From NCBI GenBank assembly GCA_030062745.1, contig CP099846.1, positions 29,161,201-29,225,200 on the forward strand: DNA of 64,000 nt. Reading direction: 5' to 3'. This DNA is from Capitulum mitella (lineage: Eukaryota > Arthropoda > Thecostraca > Pollicipedomorpha > Pollicipedidae). Shown here one piece after another: positions 23,371 through 34,628 of the stretch. The position numbers were made by a program, and so were the translations under genes. Numbering within the stretch: position 1 is the stretch's first letter; each line of letters opens with the position of its first letter. The notes below the pieces were generated by a model. That model did no database searches and was not told the DNA's origin. It was given only the letters and a program-made list of their open reading frames with translations.

Positions 23371-23626
23371 CAGGCACATAGCCAAGGGGGCCATGCTCCC
23401 TCCCCCCGAGCCAGCGGTCTACACTAAATATTTAACAATTTCGCAGGAACACAGAATAGTTGATCATATATATGTTACAAAAGCAAACATGATGTTTTTC
23501 TGCGCGTTAAATACGAGGTTAATTACGTAAAATTGTTGCTTTTTGCTAAACATTTCGTCGTATGCCAATGGCATTTGACAGAATTTGACATTTTCCCCCC
23601 CAACAAAAATCCCGGCCATATACCTG
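23371..23626 (+). mobile_element. hAT-like MITE, complete
   Basis: The ends are CAGGCACATAGCCAAGG and CCCGGCCATATACCTG. Flanks GGTCGGGG and GGGCGAGG match at six of eight positions, consistent with a decayed 8-bp hAT target duplication. It has no coding capacity. Confidence 0.7.
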
Positions 23627-24756
23627 GGGCGAGGACGTTACTGCGAACGCAACAGAATATAATTTATGCCAGTTCCCACCAAAGGCAACTACTTAGTTCA
23701 TCCAGCGTTGTTTAGCAATTGGGATAACATTGGAAACCTAGCTTAGATAGACAAACCTGGACCTGACAAGTCTTAATGGCACTAGCTTGCCCTTGATCTC
23801 AGTGGTAGGCAGCGCCGATCTTTCCTCGGCTGTCACGGATGACGTTCCTATCACACTTCATTTCCATATATCCTGTTAACATGTGCCGGGATCCTTGCCA
23901 TTCCTATTTCACACGTTGCCGTTTTGTCGTAGCAGCCGCAAGCGAGCACGTTCGAGGAACACACAACGTCCTGGCGACAGCCACCAGGGCAATCAACTAA
24001 CCCAATCGCGGCGCACCACTTCAGGTTTGACGACTTCACAGACTCCGAGAACACGGCACGACGCACCGAAGCAGCGAGGCGTTTCGCCGACGTGGCAGGG
24101 CTTCTTCCCACGGAGCGCGGTGAAAACCCGCCACTGCCGGGCGGAGCCGGTCGGCCGACGAGAGCGGCCGGCTGATGCGACCATTAACCACACACCTGGC
24201 CGGCCTGGACGCTGCCGCCGACCGGCCGGCCAGTCACGCATCCGGCCCGGCCCACGGCCGTCGGCCCAGTCCGTGACCGTCGGGTGGCAGCGTCCAGCAT
24301 TGCGCCTGTGACGGCTCAGCAATCCACCATAGCGGGCATGACGCAGGTGAATCAGCAAACGTGGCATGCACGCTGCAGCACCGCCCAGTCGACAGGCCTA
24401 CCGCGAACGCACCCGGAACGTGCAATTTCAGTCTATTTGAGGTGGGTCCAGGCGATGGATCTCTGTACACAATGCAGGACTGCGCCGCTGTGCTTTGTTG
24501 CAAACAGGTTTCATTGTTAAATTGATATGACATGTTACGACATGACACATATTGGCTCAGCTTTCCCACGATTACATGGCTGTTGCAAGTTGGCAGTCAG
24601 GGACGTAAAACAGCAAATCTGAACAGTCAAGGGACGTATACAAGAAACAAAAACACAGGCGTTCAGCCGGCACGACACCCTGAAATCCCTCACCAATCCT
24701 AGCTAACCTCTGCAAGCATCATCTCGGTCAAACGGACCTTAAATCTATACCACCGT
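23627..24756. other. No gene recognised; GC-rich hairpin inside
   Basis: Unassigned. A GC-rich island at about 24060-24320 contains the hairpin listed separately. Confidence 0.35.
24200..24299. repeat. Imperfect GC-rich inverted repeat (~100 bp)
   Basis: CTGGACGCTGCCGCCGACC at the left pairs with the reverse complement of GGTGGCAGCGTCCAG at the right, and inner segments (GGCCAGTCACG with CCAGTCCGTGACC) pair partly. Confidence 0.5.
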
Positions 24757-25452
24757 CAAAATCAGCGATGAATTGCTCAGAACGGGTAGAAAATGGCAGA
24801 ACTGGCTTGCGCAGACGCAAGTAAAACCAGGAACCTGAAAAAGTTAAGAAAAATTGCATAATTTTGGAAGTAAATGGGATGTCGCGAAGGAAGTTCCGCC
24901 ATTTGTGTAGATTGGTAACTAATGATTTTTTTAATTTAGGCGTGAAAAACCATCACAAGAACCACTATGATCAATGAGATTTACATGGATAGGCTTATAT
25001 CGCAAAAATAAAGGAACTCTAAAATTAGTTTCCGTTCATTTCTTACTGCGTACGGCTGCGGCGCTCGCCGACAACCGGCGTGAAAATTGCCGTGTCTTTA
25101 ACTGAACGTTGCGGCGTATATATTGAATAAATATGAGAAATTAGATATGTATCGACATCTGTGAACCTTTACTTAAGCATTGGTGTCTTCATCTATGCGT
25201 TATTAGTCACAGCCTTGAGATTCAGGCCGTTTCTTGGTCTCATGCAGTCGGCTACGGCAAAACATATATAGGGCGTAAATGGCTTACATATTATCCAAAA
25301 CTAAAATGAGACTAATTTCAAGCTCTGCTTGCCACGAATTTCCCAACGGTGTGTTTATTTTTATCGCGCGACCAACCGTTCGTGAGTTAGGGGGGCGGTG
25401 AACTGCCCCCCCCGTCGGTCGTGATCGCCGCCGACCTACGGTCGGGCGCGGA
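24757..25452 (-). mobile_element. TTAA family C, truncated copy
   Basis: It abuts TTAA at 25453-25456 with end sequence (reverse complement) TCCGCGCCCGACCGTAGG, then the ACTCACGAACGGTTGGTCG block. It is colinear in reverse with the first ~700 bp of the complete copy at 29354. The far end is missing. Confidence 0.65.
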
Positions 25453-25456
25453 TTAA

Positions 25457-26596
25457 TGCAGCTTGTCCATAGGCGCGGGAGCCATGGGGCCAAGGGGCTT
25501 CGGCCCCCAACTTTTTTGAAATTTAACTTTGATCCCATGTGTGTTAACTGAAAAAATTGACCCAAAATGCCTTCCTCCTCCCATCTGAGCAGAAGTTCCC
25601 GTCCCCTGGGCATAGCCGATGGTACTGTGCGGTCTGCTCGGCATGTAACCACTCAAGATGTTTCAGGTCTGCAGATATGCGGTCGTGTTTCCGTTTGCAC
25701 CCAGACAATTCGCGCACGGAAGTTGATAAGTTTCCGAATGCGGTGCGTCTGTATTTGTCATGCCGCCGGCCTTCTTCCGCATGAATACGCCCGCTCTCGG
25801 CGAAGGTATACTCCAAAGTTGGGTGATCGCCAATTTCAGGTAATAAACGGACAAGGGTGAACAGGGTGTGTTTGCGCGCAGCCTGCCGGGCCGGCGGCCG
25901 AAGTCGCAGGCGATGTTTTTACCGTCTGAACCTTTCATTTTGCTCGTTTCTTCCGGTACAAAGGTGTTGATCTCGATGTGCGTACAGTGAGATCAATGTG
26001 ACGTCAATACATGCGAGCCCCAAACGGTCAGCCACGCTGCTGAGCTGAGCTCCAAACCGAGGACTAGAAAATCTAAAACTGCCTGACCGGAAAACGTGTA
26101 ACAAACGCTTCTGTATACTGCATGTGGTAACATCACCTTCCTGCCAGCGCTAACTTGCACTGCCTGGACGGCGACCTTTCCTGACTGAGACATGATGAAG
26201 ATTGGCCATCTCGCCATTTCTCCCCTGAGACCCTTTTATCCCTCCTTGGAGAGAAGTTCCTTCGTTCAGGAATGCCTCTTCTAGGCAGGCAAGAGAAAAT
26301 TTGCCTACTTTGACAATAATCTAACAAAATATTCATGTTTTGCTTCATTCTAAACCTACAAAAATAAACCTAACCATTCAGCACCGCATCAACCCATTTG
26401 ATGGTGATGGTTCAATCGCGGTTCGTGTTCGCGAACAGCTGGCCGGCCGGCGGCGAAGTCGCAAATGACGACGAACGAACACAACCGAACAGCGGTTTGT
26501 GAGATGTTCACGAACTGTTGGCGAACACCCAGTTCGGTGTATTCTTGACTGACGCATACGCTCACTCACAAGTACGTCAGGGACTGTAGGTATGGC
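25457..26596. other. No gene recognised
   Basis: Open frames are short and unlike any family that I know. Confidence 0.35.
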
Positions 26597-26879
26597 CAGG
26601 CGCGTAGCCAGGATTTTCCTCAGGGGGTGGGAGTGGGGGGGGGCAAGTGTCAAATTTTGTGATATGTTATTGGCATGTGACGGAATTTATAGGGAAAAGC
26701 AGCAATTTTGTGCAATTTACCTCATATTTAAAGCAAAGGAAAACATATAATATTTGGTCCTGGAACACACATATGATTGCCATTCCGTATTTGTGCAAAA
26801 TTGCCATATATCTAATGTAGACCGCTTGGCTCAGGGGGGGGGCACAGCCCCCATGCCCCTCATCTTGGCTACATCCCTG
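26597..26879 (-). mobile_element. hAT-like MITE, complete, with 8-bp target duplication
   Basis: The ends are CAGGCGCGTAGCCAGGATT and CTTGGCTACATCCCTG. Flanks GGTATGGC (26589-26596) and GGTACGGC (26880-26887) match at seven of eight positions, as expected for hAT transposition. It is 283 bp, inverted relative to the copies at 23371 and 28252. Confidence 0.8.
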
Positions 26880-26938
26880 GGTACGGCAGCTCAAAGCTGA
26901 GACTATACCCAGTACACCACCTCACTACAGTACCCAGT

Positions 26939-27080
26939 GGCGCAGCCAGGACTTTTTTCGTGGGGATCCTAGAGGATGAGGGGACCCTTGAACACTTCGG
27001 GGCCCATGACCAGGGGTGGCATTTTATGTAAATGATTTGGGGGAGGGGGTAGACAGAGGAGGCCTCACTACCTATAACCT
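26939..27080 (+). mobile_element. hAT-like terminal fragment
   Basis: CAGTGGCGCAGCCAGGACTT resembles a hAT terminal repeat and the body CTTGAACACTTCGGGGCCC has no match elsewhere in the window. The second end is not found. Confidence 0.3.
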
Positions 27081-27824
27081 TCCCCAAATGTGACTTTTTC
27101 AGCGGATTTAGGGCAGTTTGTTTTGACCGACGGAAGTTGATCTAAAAAGACGTTTATAGAAGATTTTGGTCTGTTTTGGTTTGTGTGTAATATCTGTAAT
27201 ATATAAGTAATATGTGCAATATATATGTAAAGCTAGGAAGCAAATCGTTACGTATACATTGTTTGTTAAAAACTATAGCAGACTTGGCAATGATGATCTT
27301 TGATGTGGCATCGATTGTTCGTATAAGTCGTTTCGTTTCTAATGAATATTCATTAAGAACGTTTCCAAGGCTCAACATAATATAAAGAAGGAACAAAAAA
27401 ATTGTATTTTATTAAAGATCTAACGTTTCGTCTGCACACGAAGACATCTTCGGACGTCAGTATGGGGTCAACGACATTTGGTTTAAATCTGAAAAATAAA
27501 GCACACTGTTAGTAAATACATGGATCTTCCAGTTCGCACACATAATTAAACATAAACAAGCAGCGCTGAAACAATACACGAAAGATCAGTACAGCATCTA
27601 TTCGCATATTCATAGTCTAGGCGCTAGTGGCGGCCCTTCATACACCTGCAAGATCCCACGAGCGTAAATCTGGCTGTTAATTAGTGGGTCCATATCCCGA
27701 ATCAATATGGCTTCAGGAGCCGCTACACGCGCGTTTATCCGTTACCTTCGCCAGGATCTTTGTGTTCGAGGTGATGGTGCGACGAGACAAATGTTTATGG
27801 TGGTGTGGTTCTGTGTGAATGTTG

Positions 27825-27831
<7 letters not shown>

Positions 27832-27875
<44 letters not shown>
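27832..27875. repeat. TA microsatellite
   Basis: About 20 TA units in an almost pure run. Confidence 0.9.
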
Positions 27876-27877
<2 letters not shown>

Positions 27878-27962
27878 ATTTATGCAAGGCATCATTAGAG
27901 TTGCTGTGGTGCCATCAAAGAGAGGTCCCTTGATGTTTTCAGAAAACTCCTCAAACATTAAG

Positions 27963-29349
27963 GAAAATTGTTACACCACGCTAGAACATTGCTAAGAATT
28001 ACTACGAAAATATGATGGTGAAGGGCCCACTCAGGAAGCCAAAGGCCCACAAAACTTTAATGGGCCCTCTAGATAAGTTCAAGACGGGACGATCCCCGAG
28101 GTCTTAAGGGCCTCGTTGAATGCATCTCGAGGGCTTATTGGGGTTTTTGGTGGAACCGTCAAGGTTTTTGGAAACCCTTTAGTGTCTTTAGTGAGCCCAC
28201 AAACCTTTCCTTGTCTGGCTTAAAACCATGTTCCTGAATATGGGCCCCCTGCACGGACGTAGCCAACGGGGTGGAGCTATGGGGGCCATGGCTCCCCTGA
28301 GCCGAGCGGTCTCCACTAGATATATAGCGATACTGCATGAATATGAAATAGTGATCATATGTATGTTGGAAAAGCAAACATTGTGTTTTAACGTGCGTTT
28401 AATATCAGGCAAATTACATAAAACTGCTCATTTTTCTTAAAAACTTCATCATATGCCAATGGCATATAACAAAATTTGGCATTTGCCACCCCCAGCGGAA
28501 AATCCTGGCTATGTGCCTGGACCCCTGAAGATATTGAAGGCCTTCTCAAAGGTTTAAGGGATCCGAAAGTATTTCACTGTGTCCTCTAGATGAATTCAAT
28601 TAGACTTTCGGGAATGCCTCTCCGTGAATTTTAGAAAGTGTCCATTAGAGTTTTTTTGTGGACCTCTAAACGTTTTAGGGGCGTCCTTGGTATTTTCAGA
28701 GAGCCCATGAAACAGTAAATCGTCCAGTTCGCGCTTTCCAGAATATATGATGTACCTCTGAAAATATCAAGGGCATGCCGAATAAATTCAAGGAGGGGTC
28801 CTCGAACGTCACAACGCATTTTTTTAAGAATCCATCGAGTTTGTGTAGAACCTCAAGCCTTTTGAGAAGCTCCTTAATGTTTTCAAAGGGCACCTCAGAC
28901 ACTTGCTCGTCAGATTAAAAACTCCTATCCTGAATGTTTCAGAGACCCTTCGAAATACCAAAAGGACCTCTCAAATGTTTGAGGGCCAAACAAAAACTAC
29001 AACAAGCCCTCAAGAGGAATTCAGTGAGGGTCCCTTGGATTTTAAGGGGCCACTTCTTGGATTCATGTAAAGGGTCCTTAGAGTTTTCCGGTGGGGCTGT
29101 CGATCTTTTCAGGGAGTATTTGATATTTTCAAACGGGCCTCAGACATTCTTTCTCCGGTATATCCTTTCTATGCCTGAGGTTCCCTTTTAAGATATCAAG
29201 GACCTGCAAATCAATTCCAGAGTTTCGTTAGAAATTCTGGAATTGATTTGAATTGACTTGATTGAAATTTCGTTTAAAAAATTGAATTGACTCTGAAGAA
29301 ATTTCGTTTAAAATGAATTCTTAAGATCTTAGGCCCTCCTTGAACTACA
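27963..29349. repeat. Degenerate ~230-bp satellite, left part
   Basis: The phrase TNTTTTCAGAGAGCC/TGTTTTCAAAGGGC with a following CCTC-AGA/CTCAAA block recurs near 27930, 28690, 28875 and 29118, with GGGTCC(T/C)...GAATTCA linkers between. The array continues after the transposons at 31882. A hAT MITE (28252-28519) sits inside. Short open frames across it share the same residues in different copies and are not genes. Confidence 0.5.
28252..28519 (+). mobile_element. hAT-like MITE, complete, inserted in satellite
   Basis: The ends are CACGGACGTAGCCAACG and ATCCTGGCTATGTGCCTG. Flanks GCCCCCTG (28244-28251) and GACCCCTG (28520-28527) match at seven of eight bases, a decayed 8-bp target duplication. 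Confidence 0.75.
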
Positions 29350-29353
29350 TTAA

Positions 29354-30568
29354 CCGGCGCACGACCGTGGGTCGGCGGCGATGACGACCGACTGGAGGGA
29401 GGGGTGGGGCGGTTGACCGCCCCCCTATAACTCACGAACGGTTGGTCGCGCGATAAAAATAAGTACACCGCCAGAAAGCTCGTCACAAGTAGAGCTCGAA
29501 AATGGTCTCATTTTTAGTTTTGGATAATATGTAAGCCATTTAGACCCTATACATGTTTTCTCGTAGCCGACTGCATGAGACCAAGAAACGGCCTGAATCT
29601 CAAGGCTGTGAGTAATAACGCATAGGTAAAAGCACCAACGCACAGGTAAAGGTCCGCAGATGCCGATACGCATCTAATTTCTCAGATTTGTTCAGTTTAT
29701 ACGCCGAAACGTTGAGTTAAAGACACGGCAATTTTCATGCCGGTTGTCGGCAGGCGCTGCAGCCTGACGCAGTAAGAAATGAACGGGAACTAATTTTAGA
29801 GTTCCTTTATTTTTGCGATATAAGCCTATCCATGTAAATCTCATTGATCATAGTGGTTCTTGTGATGGTTTTTCACGCCTAAATTAAAAAAATCATTAGT
29901 TACCAATCTACACAAATGGCGGAACTTCCTTCGCGACATCCCATTTACTTCCAAAATTATGCAATTTTTCTTAATTTTTTCAGGTTCCTGGTTTTACTTG
30001 CGTCTGCGCAAGCCAGTTCTGCCATTTTCTACCCATTCTGAGTGATCCATCGCTGGTTTTGACGATGGTACATTTTGGCTAACAACAGTAATTCGTGACC
30101 TGACCCCAGGCCAATGGCTGGAAGTCATTGATATTTTGCCCATTAACGGTAACTAGATGTCTGCTTCACTCCACACTAAAAATGCTGTGAAAAATTCCGC
30201 CAATTTCCGAAGAACGACGTCATGTTTTCAAAATGCGCTTGACTTTAGGTCAATGGCCCAGACAGTACCGAAAAATCTGAGATAGCAGATTTATTGCATC
30301 TATCAAGATTTCTAATATCTGAACTTATTATTGTGATATGTTGTTTTCCGAAAAAGGTACAGAGCGCTAGATTTCTTGGACGTAGGTCCGTTAAACCTGA
30401 CCTAGGTCAAAGAGACCTGACTTGACCTGAGATCAAAAGTTTGACACAAGGCGTAAAAATGATCAAGCAAAAGGCACACAAAGCTTCGTGACGCTGCGTT
30501 TGTTCGTTCTCTCGCAATCCTAGAAAAACCTCAGGGGGCGGTCAATCGACCTCCCAGTCGGGGGCAGG
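29354..30568 (+). mobile_element. TTAA-target DNA transposon, family C, complete
   Basis: It is flanked by TTAA at 29350-29353 and 30569-30572. The ends are CCGGCGCACGACCG and, in reverse complement, CCTGCCCCCGACTGGG. Stem-loops GGGGCGGTTGACCGCCCC (29406-29423) and GGGGGCGGTCAATCGACC (from 30534) lie just inside the ends. It is 1215 bp with no transposase. It abuts family D and shares a single TTAA with it. Confidence 0.75.
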
Positions 30569-30572
30569 TTAA

Positions 30573-31877
30573 CACGCGCAGTGGAAGGGGGTTCCGCACT
30601 AACGCGACTGGAAGGGGGCACAAAACTGCCCCCTCCTCCGATCTCGGAAACGGAAAGAGCTAGAGATATGAAATATAATGGACAGGGTGGGGCCGTAATA
30701 ATTTACACTGTGTGCAATTTTCATGGCCCTAGGTCAATATTTTCAAGGTCAATTAGGGTCGAAAAAGTCAACTTTGGACACTTTCTCGCCCCGTACAGGT
30801 CATTCCGTACGACTTTTCGAACGAAACGGGAAAGGGGTGTTTGTCTGAACGTTAAAACGTGGAAAACGACAATTTTCATTCATTTGGCGTCTTGACTGAG
30901 GATTTTAGTCGAGGTCATGTGAGGTCATTGACCTATGGCGTCATTTTTTCATCACATCACATGCACATCAAATTTTGAGCAACACGGGATAGCCTGAGTG
31001 TAAATGAGGGCGCTACCCGCATCTTTTGGCGTATTTTTAGTGAGGGTAGCCAACGCCGGTACATCTGATCACTTCAAGCGTTTATATGTGTGTATGCATG
31101 TATATGTATATATGTATATGCATGTGAGTATCAGTGTGCCAAACGTGTTTTTGGTAGGGTCTTTGAATGCATATTTCATACAAATCGACATATTGCAAAG
31201 GAAATCTGGACCAGGCCACAAAATAGCTGACCTTGGCCTTTGATGGCCTTGACCCGAAATGACCCTGGTGCATATATGGTATCCATGTGTGCATACGTGT
31301 CTTTATTAGCGTCTTTGAATGCATATTTCATACAAATCGACATGTCGCAAAGCGAATCTGGGCCAAGTCACAAGATATTTGACCTTGGCCTTTGATGACC
31401 TTGATCTTCACTGACCCTGGTGAATGTAAGCGTATCAGTGTGCGCACACGTGTTTTTATCAGGGTCTTTGAGTGGACATGTTGCAAAACAAATCTGGATC
31501 AGGTCACAAGCTGTTTGACCTTGACCTTCGGTGACCTTTACCCATATTGATCCTGGCTTTGGTCTTGGCACATCCATCACTTATGCCTGAATGACGTCGA
31601 GCAAATGTTTTCAAACGGTAACCTTAGGTACAACTCTAGTCCTTTCACAAAGTTTACATTTGTCAGCGACAGACGCTGTTTTCGTTATGTTTGCTTGACT
31701 TCAAATGCTTGAAACATAACAAACTTTCCGGGTGATTTGCGATTTTGCTTCGTCAATCGACGAGTTATTTAATTGTCATAATTGTCACAAAGTAGCAGTA
31801 ACCAGCTCCGATCCGTTCTCGAGATATTCGAGAAAAACAGATGGGGGGCACAAAAAGACCCCCTTCCAGTGCGCGTG
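30573..31877 (+). mobile_element. TTAA-target DNA transposon, family D, complete
   Basis: Flanked by TTAA at 30569-30572 and 31878-31881. The terminal inverted repeat is CACGCGCAGTGGAAGGGGG / CCCCCTTCCAGTGCGCGTG. Inner stem-loops are GGGGGCACAAAACTGCCCCC (30614-30633) and GGGGGGCACAAAAAGACCCC (from 31843). It is 1305 bp with no transposase frame. It contains a ~150-bp internal tandem repeat. Confidence 0.8.
31128..31565 (+). repeat. ~150-bp internal tandem repeat of family D, three copies
   Basis: The blocks ACGTGTTTTT, GGGTCTTTGAATGCATA, ATCTGGACCAGGCCACAA and TGACCTTGGCCTTTGATG recur at about 31143, 31293 and 31447. The last copy is shortened. Confidence 0.7.
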
Positions 31878-31881
31878 TTAA

Positions 31882-32420
31882 AGGGCCGTTTGGAATTTTG
31901 TTGGCCCTCAAACGTTTCGACAGACCCCTTCACATTTTCAGAGGGCCTCTTAAATAATGCCTCGTCCGGTTGTTCGAAACTCTCTTTCTGAATGTTCTGA
32001 GCATCTCAGAGTTTTGGGGCGTCGCAAAAAATCAACGTGTCCTCGAGGTGAATTCATGAGGGAACTCTCAGGCCTGGGAGTGGGTAATTCCTTCAATTCA
32101 TCCAAAAGGCCCAGGAGGAGTTTTTCTTTTAAACCCCTCGGGTTTTCGAGAGAGCTCTTGGTGTTTCCAGAGAGCCTCTCAAACATGTTCTTAGGGACCC
32201 TCAATTTCCTCGTTGATTTAAAAATCCTCTTCTGATTGTTGGAGGGTCTGCCTAAGAATGTTTAGGGAGGGTCCGTAAGACCGGAGTAGAACCCGCTGTA
32301 TTCTTCTGGAGGATCCCATTGAATACATCTAGAGGGTCCATGGAGTATGCTGTTGGGCTCTCGAGCTTTTGAGGATGCCCTCACTATTTTTGGAAAGTCC
32401 CCAACCAGACCAGGAAATAT
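31882..32420. repeat. Degenerate ~230-bp satellite, right part
   Basis: Continues the array from before 29350 after the TTAA elements: CACATTTTCAGAGGGCCTC near 31930, GGTGTTTCCAGAGAGCCTC near 32160 and a weaker copy near 32380, spaced about 225 bp. Confidence 0.5.
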
Positions 32421-33121
32421 TTCTGTAACTTGGATTTGGTTATCGACTAGTACTGCGGTTTGAAAACGTTGCGGAATATTTCGCCAAATTTAAATATCAT
32501 TTCCATCATGGGTCCCGGCATACCATTGTGTGTCCCACTTCAAGATTAGGGAGAGGCCGAAATCATCGGGGGGGGGGCCGAAATGAACGTTGAGGGGAGG
32601 GGCGCGCACCCCCTAAAAGGATTTAAAATGAAGTCCCTGTCCATGGTTAAAACACAAGGGGTACTGTGTAAGAATCTGTTTTCTTTCCCATAATAACCAA
32701 GCTTTCTGCTGAGAAAGCTGGCCTGGATTATCTCTATTTACTGCTCTGGCCACTGGGGCCCCATTAACGGTAGACCTCCCACTTGTTCTGGATCTAAATG
32801 GTCAGGCAGCCTGCCAGGCGCCAACCTGCCTACATTTCCATTGAATTGCTTTGAGGATCGCCTAGTTAAGCCGCTACGATGCCCGACCCTGGCATCCGGC
32901 AGCCGCTCCAAGGCAGAGATGGCTTTCCTGCCAGGAGCTCCCCGGCAGGAAAGGAATCCTGGAAAGGCCCAAATGTCCACTGGCCTTTCCAGGTCAGTGG
33001 ACATTTGGGCCTTTGGGACATGCCAGGGGCTCGGCCCAGGGGATTCCCTTTCCCTCCCAAAAAATTCTAGAGTTGGGATGATAAGACCCCTAGGCCCTTT
33101 GGCTTACGTTACGTCACTAGG
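32421..33121. other. No gene recognised; contains a hairpin
   Basis: Unassigned GC-moderate sequence apart from the inverted repeat at 32963-33014. Confidence 0.35.
32963..33014. repeat. Perfect 20-bp inverted repeat, 12-base loop
   Basis: AAAGGCCCAAATGTCCACTG (32963-32982) and its exact reverse complement (32995-33014). Confidence 0.9.
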
Positions 33122-33350
33122 GCTCCCTTTCCGACACATGTACACCATGCATGGCAGGAGGACCTTTGCTGGGTGGCGGCTCCTTGGCAGAGCTCCATTT
33201 CCCCTCCTCGCAGATGCATTTGGGCGAGTTTATGCCCTTACCTTTTCCAGGGACACCTTTCAGGGGACACCCTACTACCTGCCAGAGGGGCCGTTGCCTG
33301 GGGCCCTTCGCAGTGGAGTAGATTTACCTTCCCCAGCCAGGGGGACCCTG
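33122..33350 (+). repeat. Dispersed repeat E, copy 1
   Basis: Colinear with 34255-34505: GGCAGGAGGACCTTTGCTGG, then AGGGACACCTTTCA and CTACCTGCCAGA in the same order and spacing. Nature unknown; it could be an old MITE. Confidence 0.6.
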
Positions 33351-33510
33351 TCACTGTCGGTCGTGCAGTGCCCTGTCCGTGGGACGGCGAAGCCCCAGCC
33401 GGCCGGTGCGACCGGCCTGCGCCAGCGGTCCGGCACGTCTCGCCGGACCCGGCCGGCCACCTCTGTTTGTATTTACCGTCTGTTCTGTTCCCAAGACACG
33501 TCCCCAAGAA

Positions 33511-33551
33511 CAAGATAAAGGGGACACGTATCTTGTGTCCCCTTTATCTTG
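33511..33551. repeat. Perfect 17-bp inverted repeat next to a TATA box
   Basis: CAAGATAAAGGGGACAC (33511-33527), a 7-base loop, then its exact reverse complement (33535-33551). Confidence 0.9.
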
Positions 33552-33570
33552 TGACCTCTTTCGCTCGCGC

Positions 33571-33578
33571 TATATAAG
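33571..33578 (+). promoter_or_regulatory. TATA box TATATAAG, orphan promoter candidate
   Basis: TATATAAG lies 20 bp after the 17-bp hairpin and is followed by a pyrimidine-rich stretch (CCCTCTCTTCTTGTC). No gene is recognised downstream. It may belong to an old LTR-type or other mobile element; no second copy was found. Confidence 0.3.
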
Positions 33579-33886
33579 TTTGGCGCAAACACATGCTCCC
33601 TCTCTTCTTGTCTAGCACTCAAACTGTTCGGACATCTCCTCAATACAGAAATTCGTTGTCAGTGATGGTGTGCGGCCGTGCAGTGATGTGAAGGGACGTA
33701 TAGAAGGAAAAAGATAGTCTGCGAGGCTCAGGAGTTTCTCTCTACATTTTCCTTGGCCTCTTGAATGGGAGGTCTCTTTGCTGGCTGCATTGCCATTCTG
33801 GAAATTAGTTCATTCCTATCCCAGCGCACAAGAACTGGAGCGTTCCTTGTGCTCTGAAATTGGATCTCCTGCCTCACCTATACCAG

Positions 33887-34080
33887 CTTGAATTTGCTGG
33901 TCCTTCCTTTCATGCTGTTGAATTGCAGCATTCTCGGTTTGGACACGTATGCCATCTTAAATTGGATGGTTTTCCTCTTATGCTGCTGAATTGTAGCATT
34001 CTCAGTAAGAACCGCATACCGTTTTGAATTGGGTGGTTTTCCTGTTATGCTGCTGAATTGTAGCGTTGTGCGACTGCCTT
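33887..34080 (+). repeat. ~68-bp tandem repeat, three copies
   Basis: ATGCTGCTGAATTGTAGCAT-type blocks start at 33912, 33980 and 34047, each preceded by GGTTTTCCT-like sequence. Confidence 0.75.
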
Positions 34081-34254
34081 CCCTGAATTCTCCTACCTAT
34101 TCCTCATTATTTTTTCTCCTGGGCCGAGCTTAGCCCATTTAAGTGTTGCGGACCTCTAATGTCCATAAAACATACAGTCCACACCAGAGAGCCTTCAGAC
34201 GGAGGCTAGCCGGTCAGCGACAGACCCCTTTAGGCAAATGCCAGCGGGCCCTTC

Positions 34255-34505
34255 GTGGGCCCTTCCCGACACACGAACACCATCCATGGCAGGAGGACCT
34301 TTGCTGGCTGGCGGCTCCTTTCCAGAGCATCCTTTCCTGTCCTCGCATATGCATTTTTGCAGGGATATGCCGGGGGGCACCGCTTACCTTCCTCAGGGAC
34401 ACCTTTCAAGGGGCACCCGGCTACCTGCCAGAAGGGTCTTTGCCTGGGGTCTTGGGGCCCTTTGCGGAAGAGTGGGTTTGTCTTTCCCGGCCAGGGGGCC
34501 CCTTT
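34255..34505 (+). repeat. Dispersed repeat E, copy 2
   Basis: Homologous to 33122-33350. Its downstream flank at 34563-34584 (CTGGCTACGCTACTGCGCCTG) looks like a hAT right end, hinting that repeat E is part of a hAT-type element. Confidence 0.55.
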
Positions 34506-34628
34506 AGGCCAATGCAAGGGGCCCCTCGAAAAATTCCGGGAGTCCCAGGAACCCTAGGGACCCCTGGCTACGCTACTGCGCCTGACAATACCTGACAATA
34601 TCTGCCCATGAGTCAGGTATAAGGAAAT

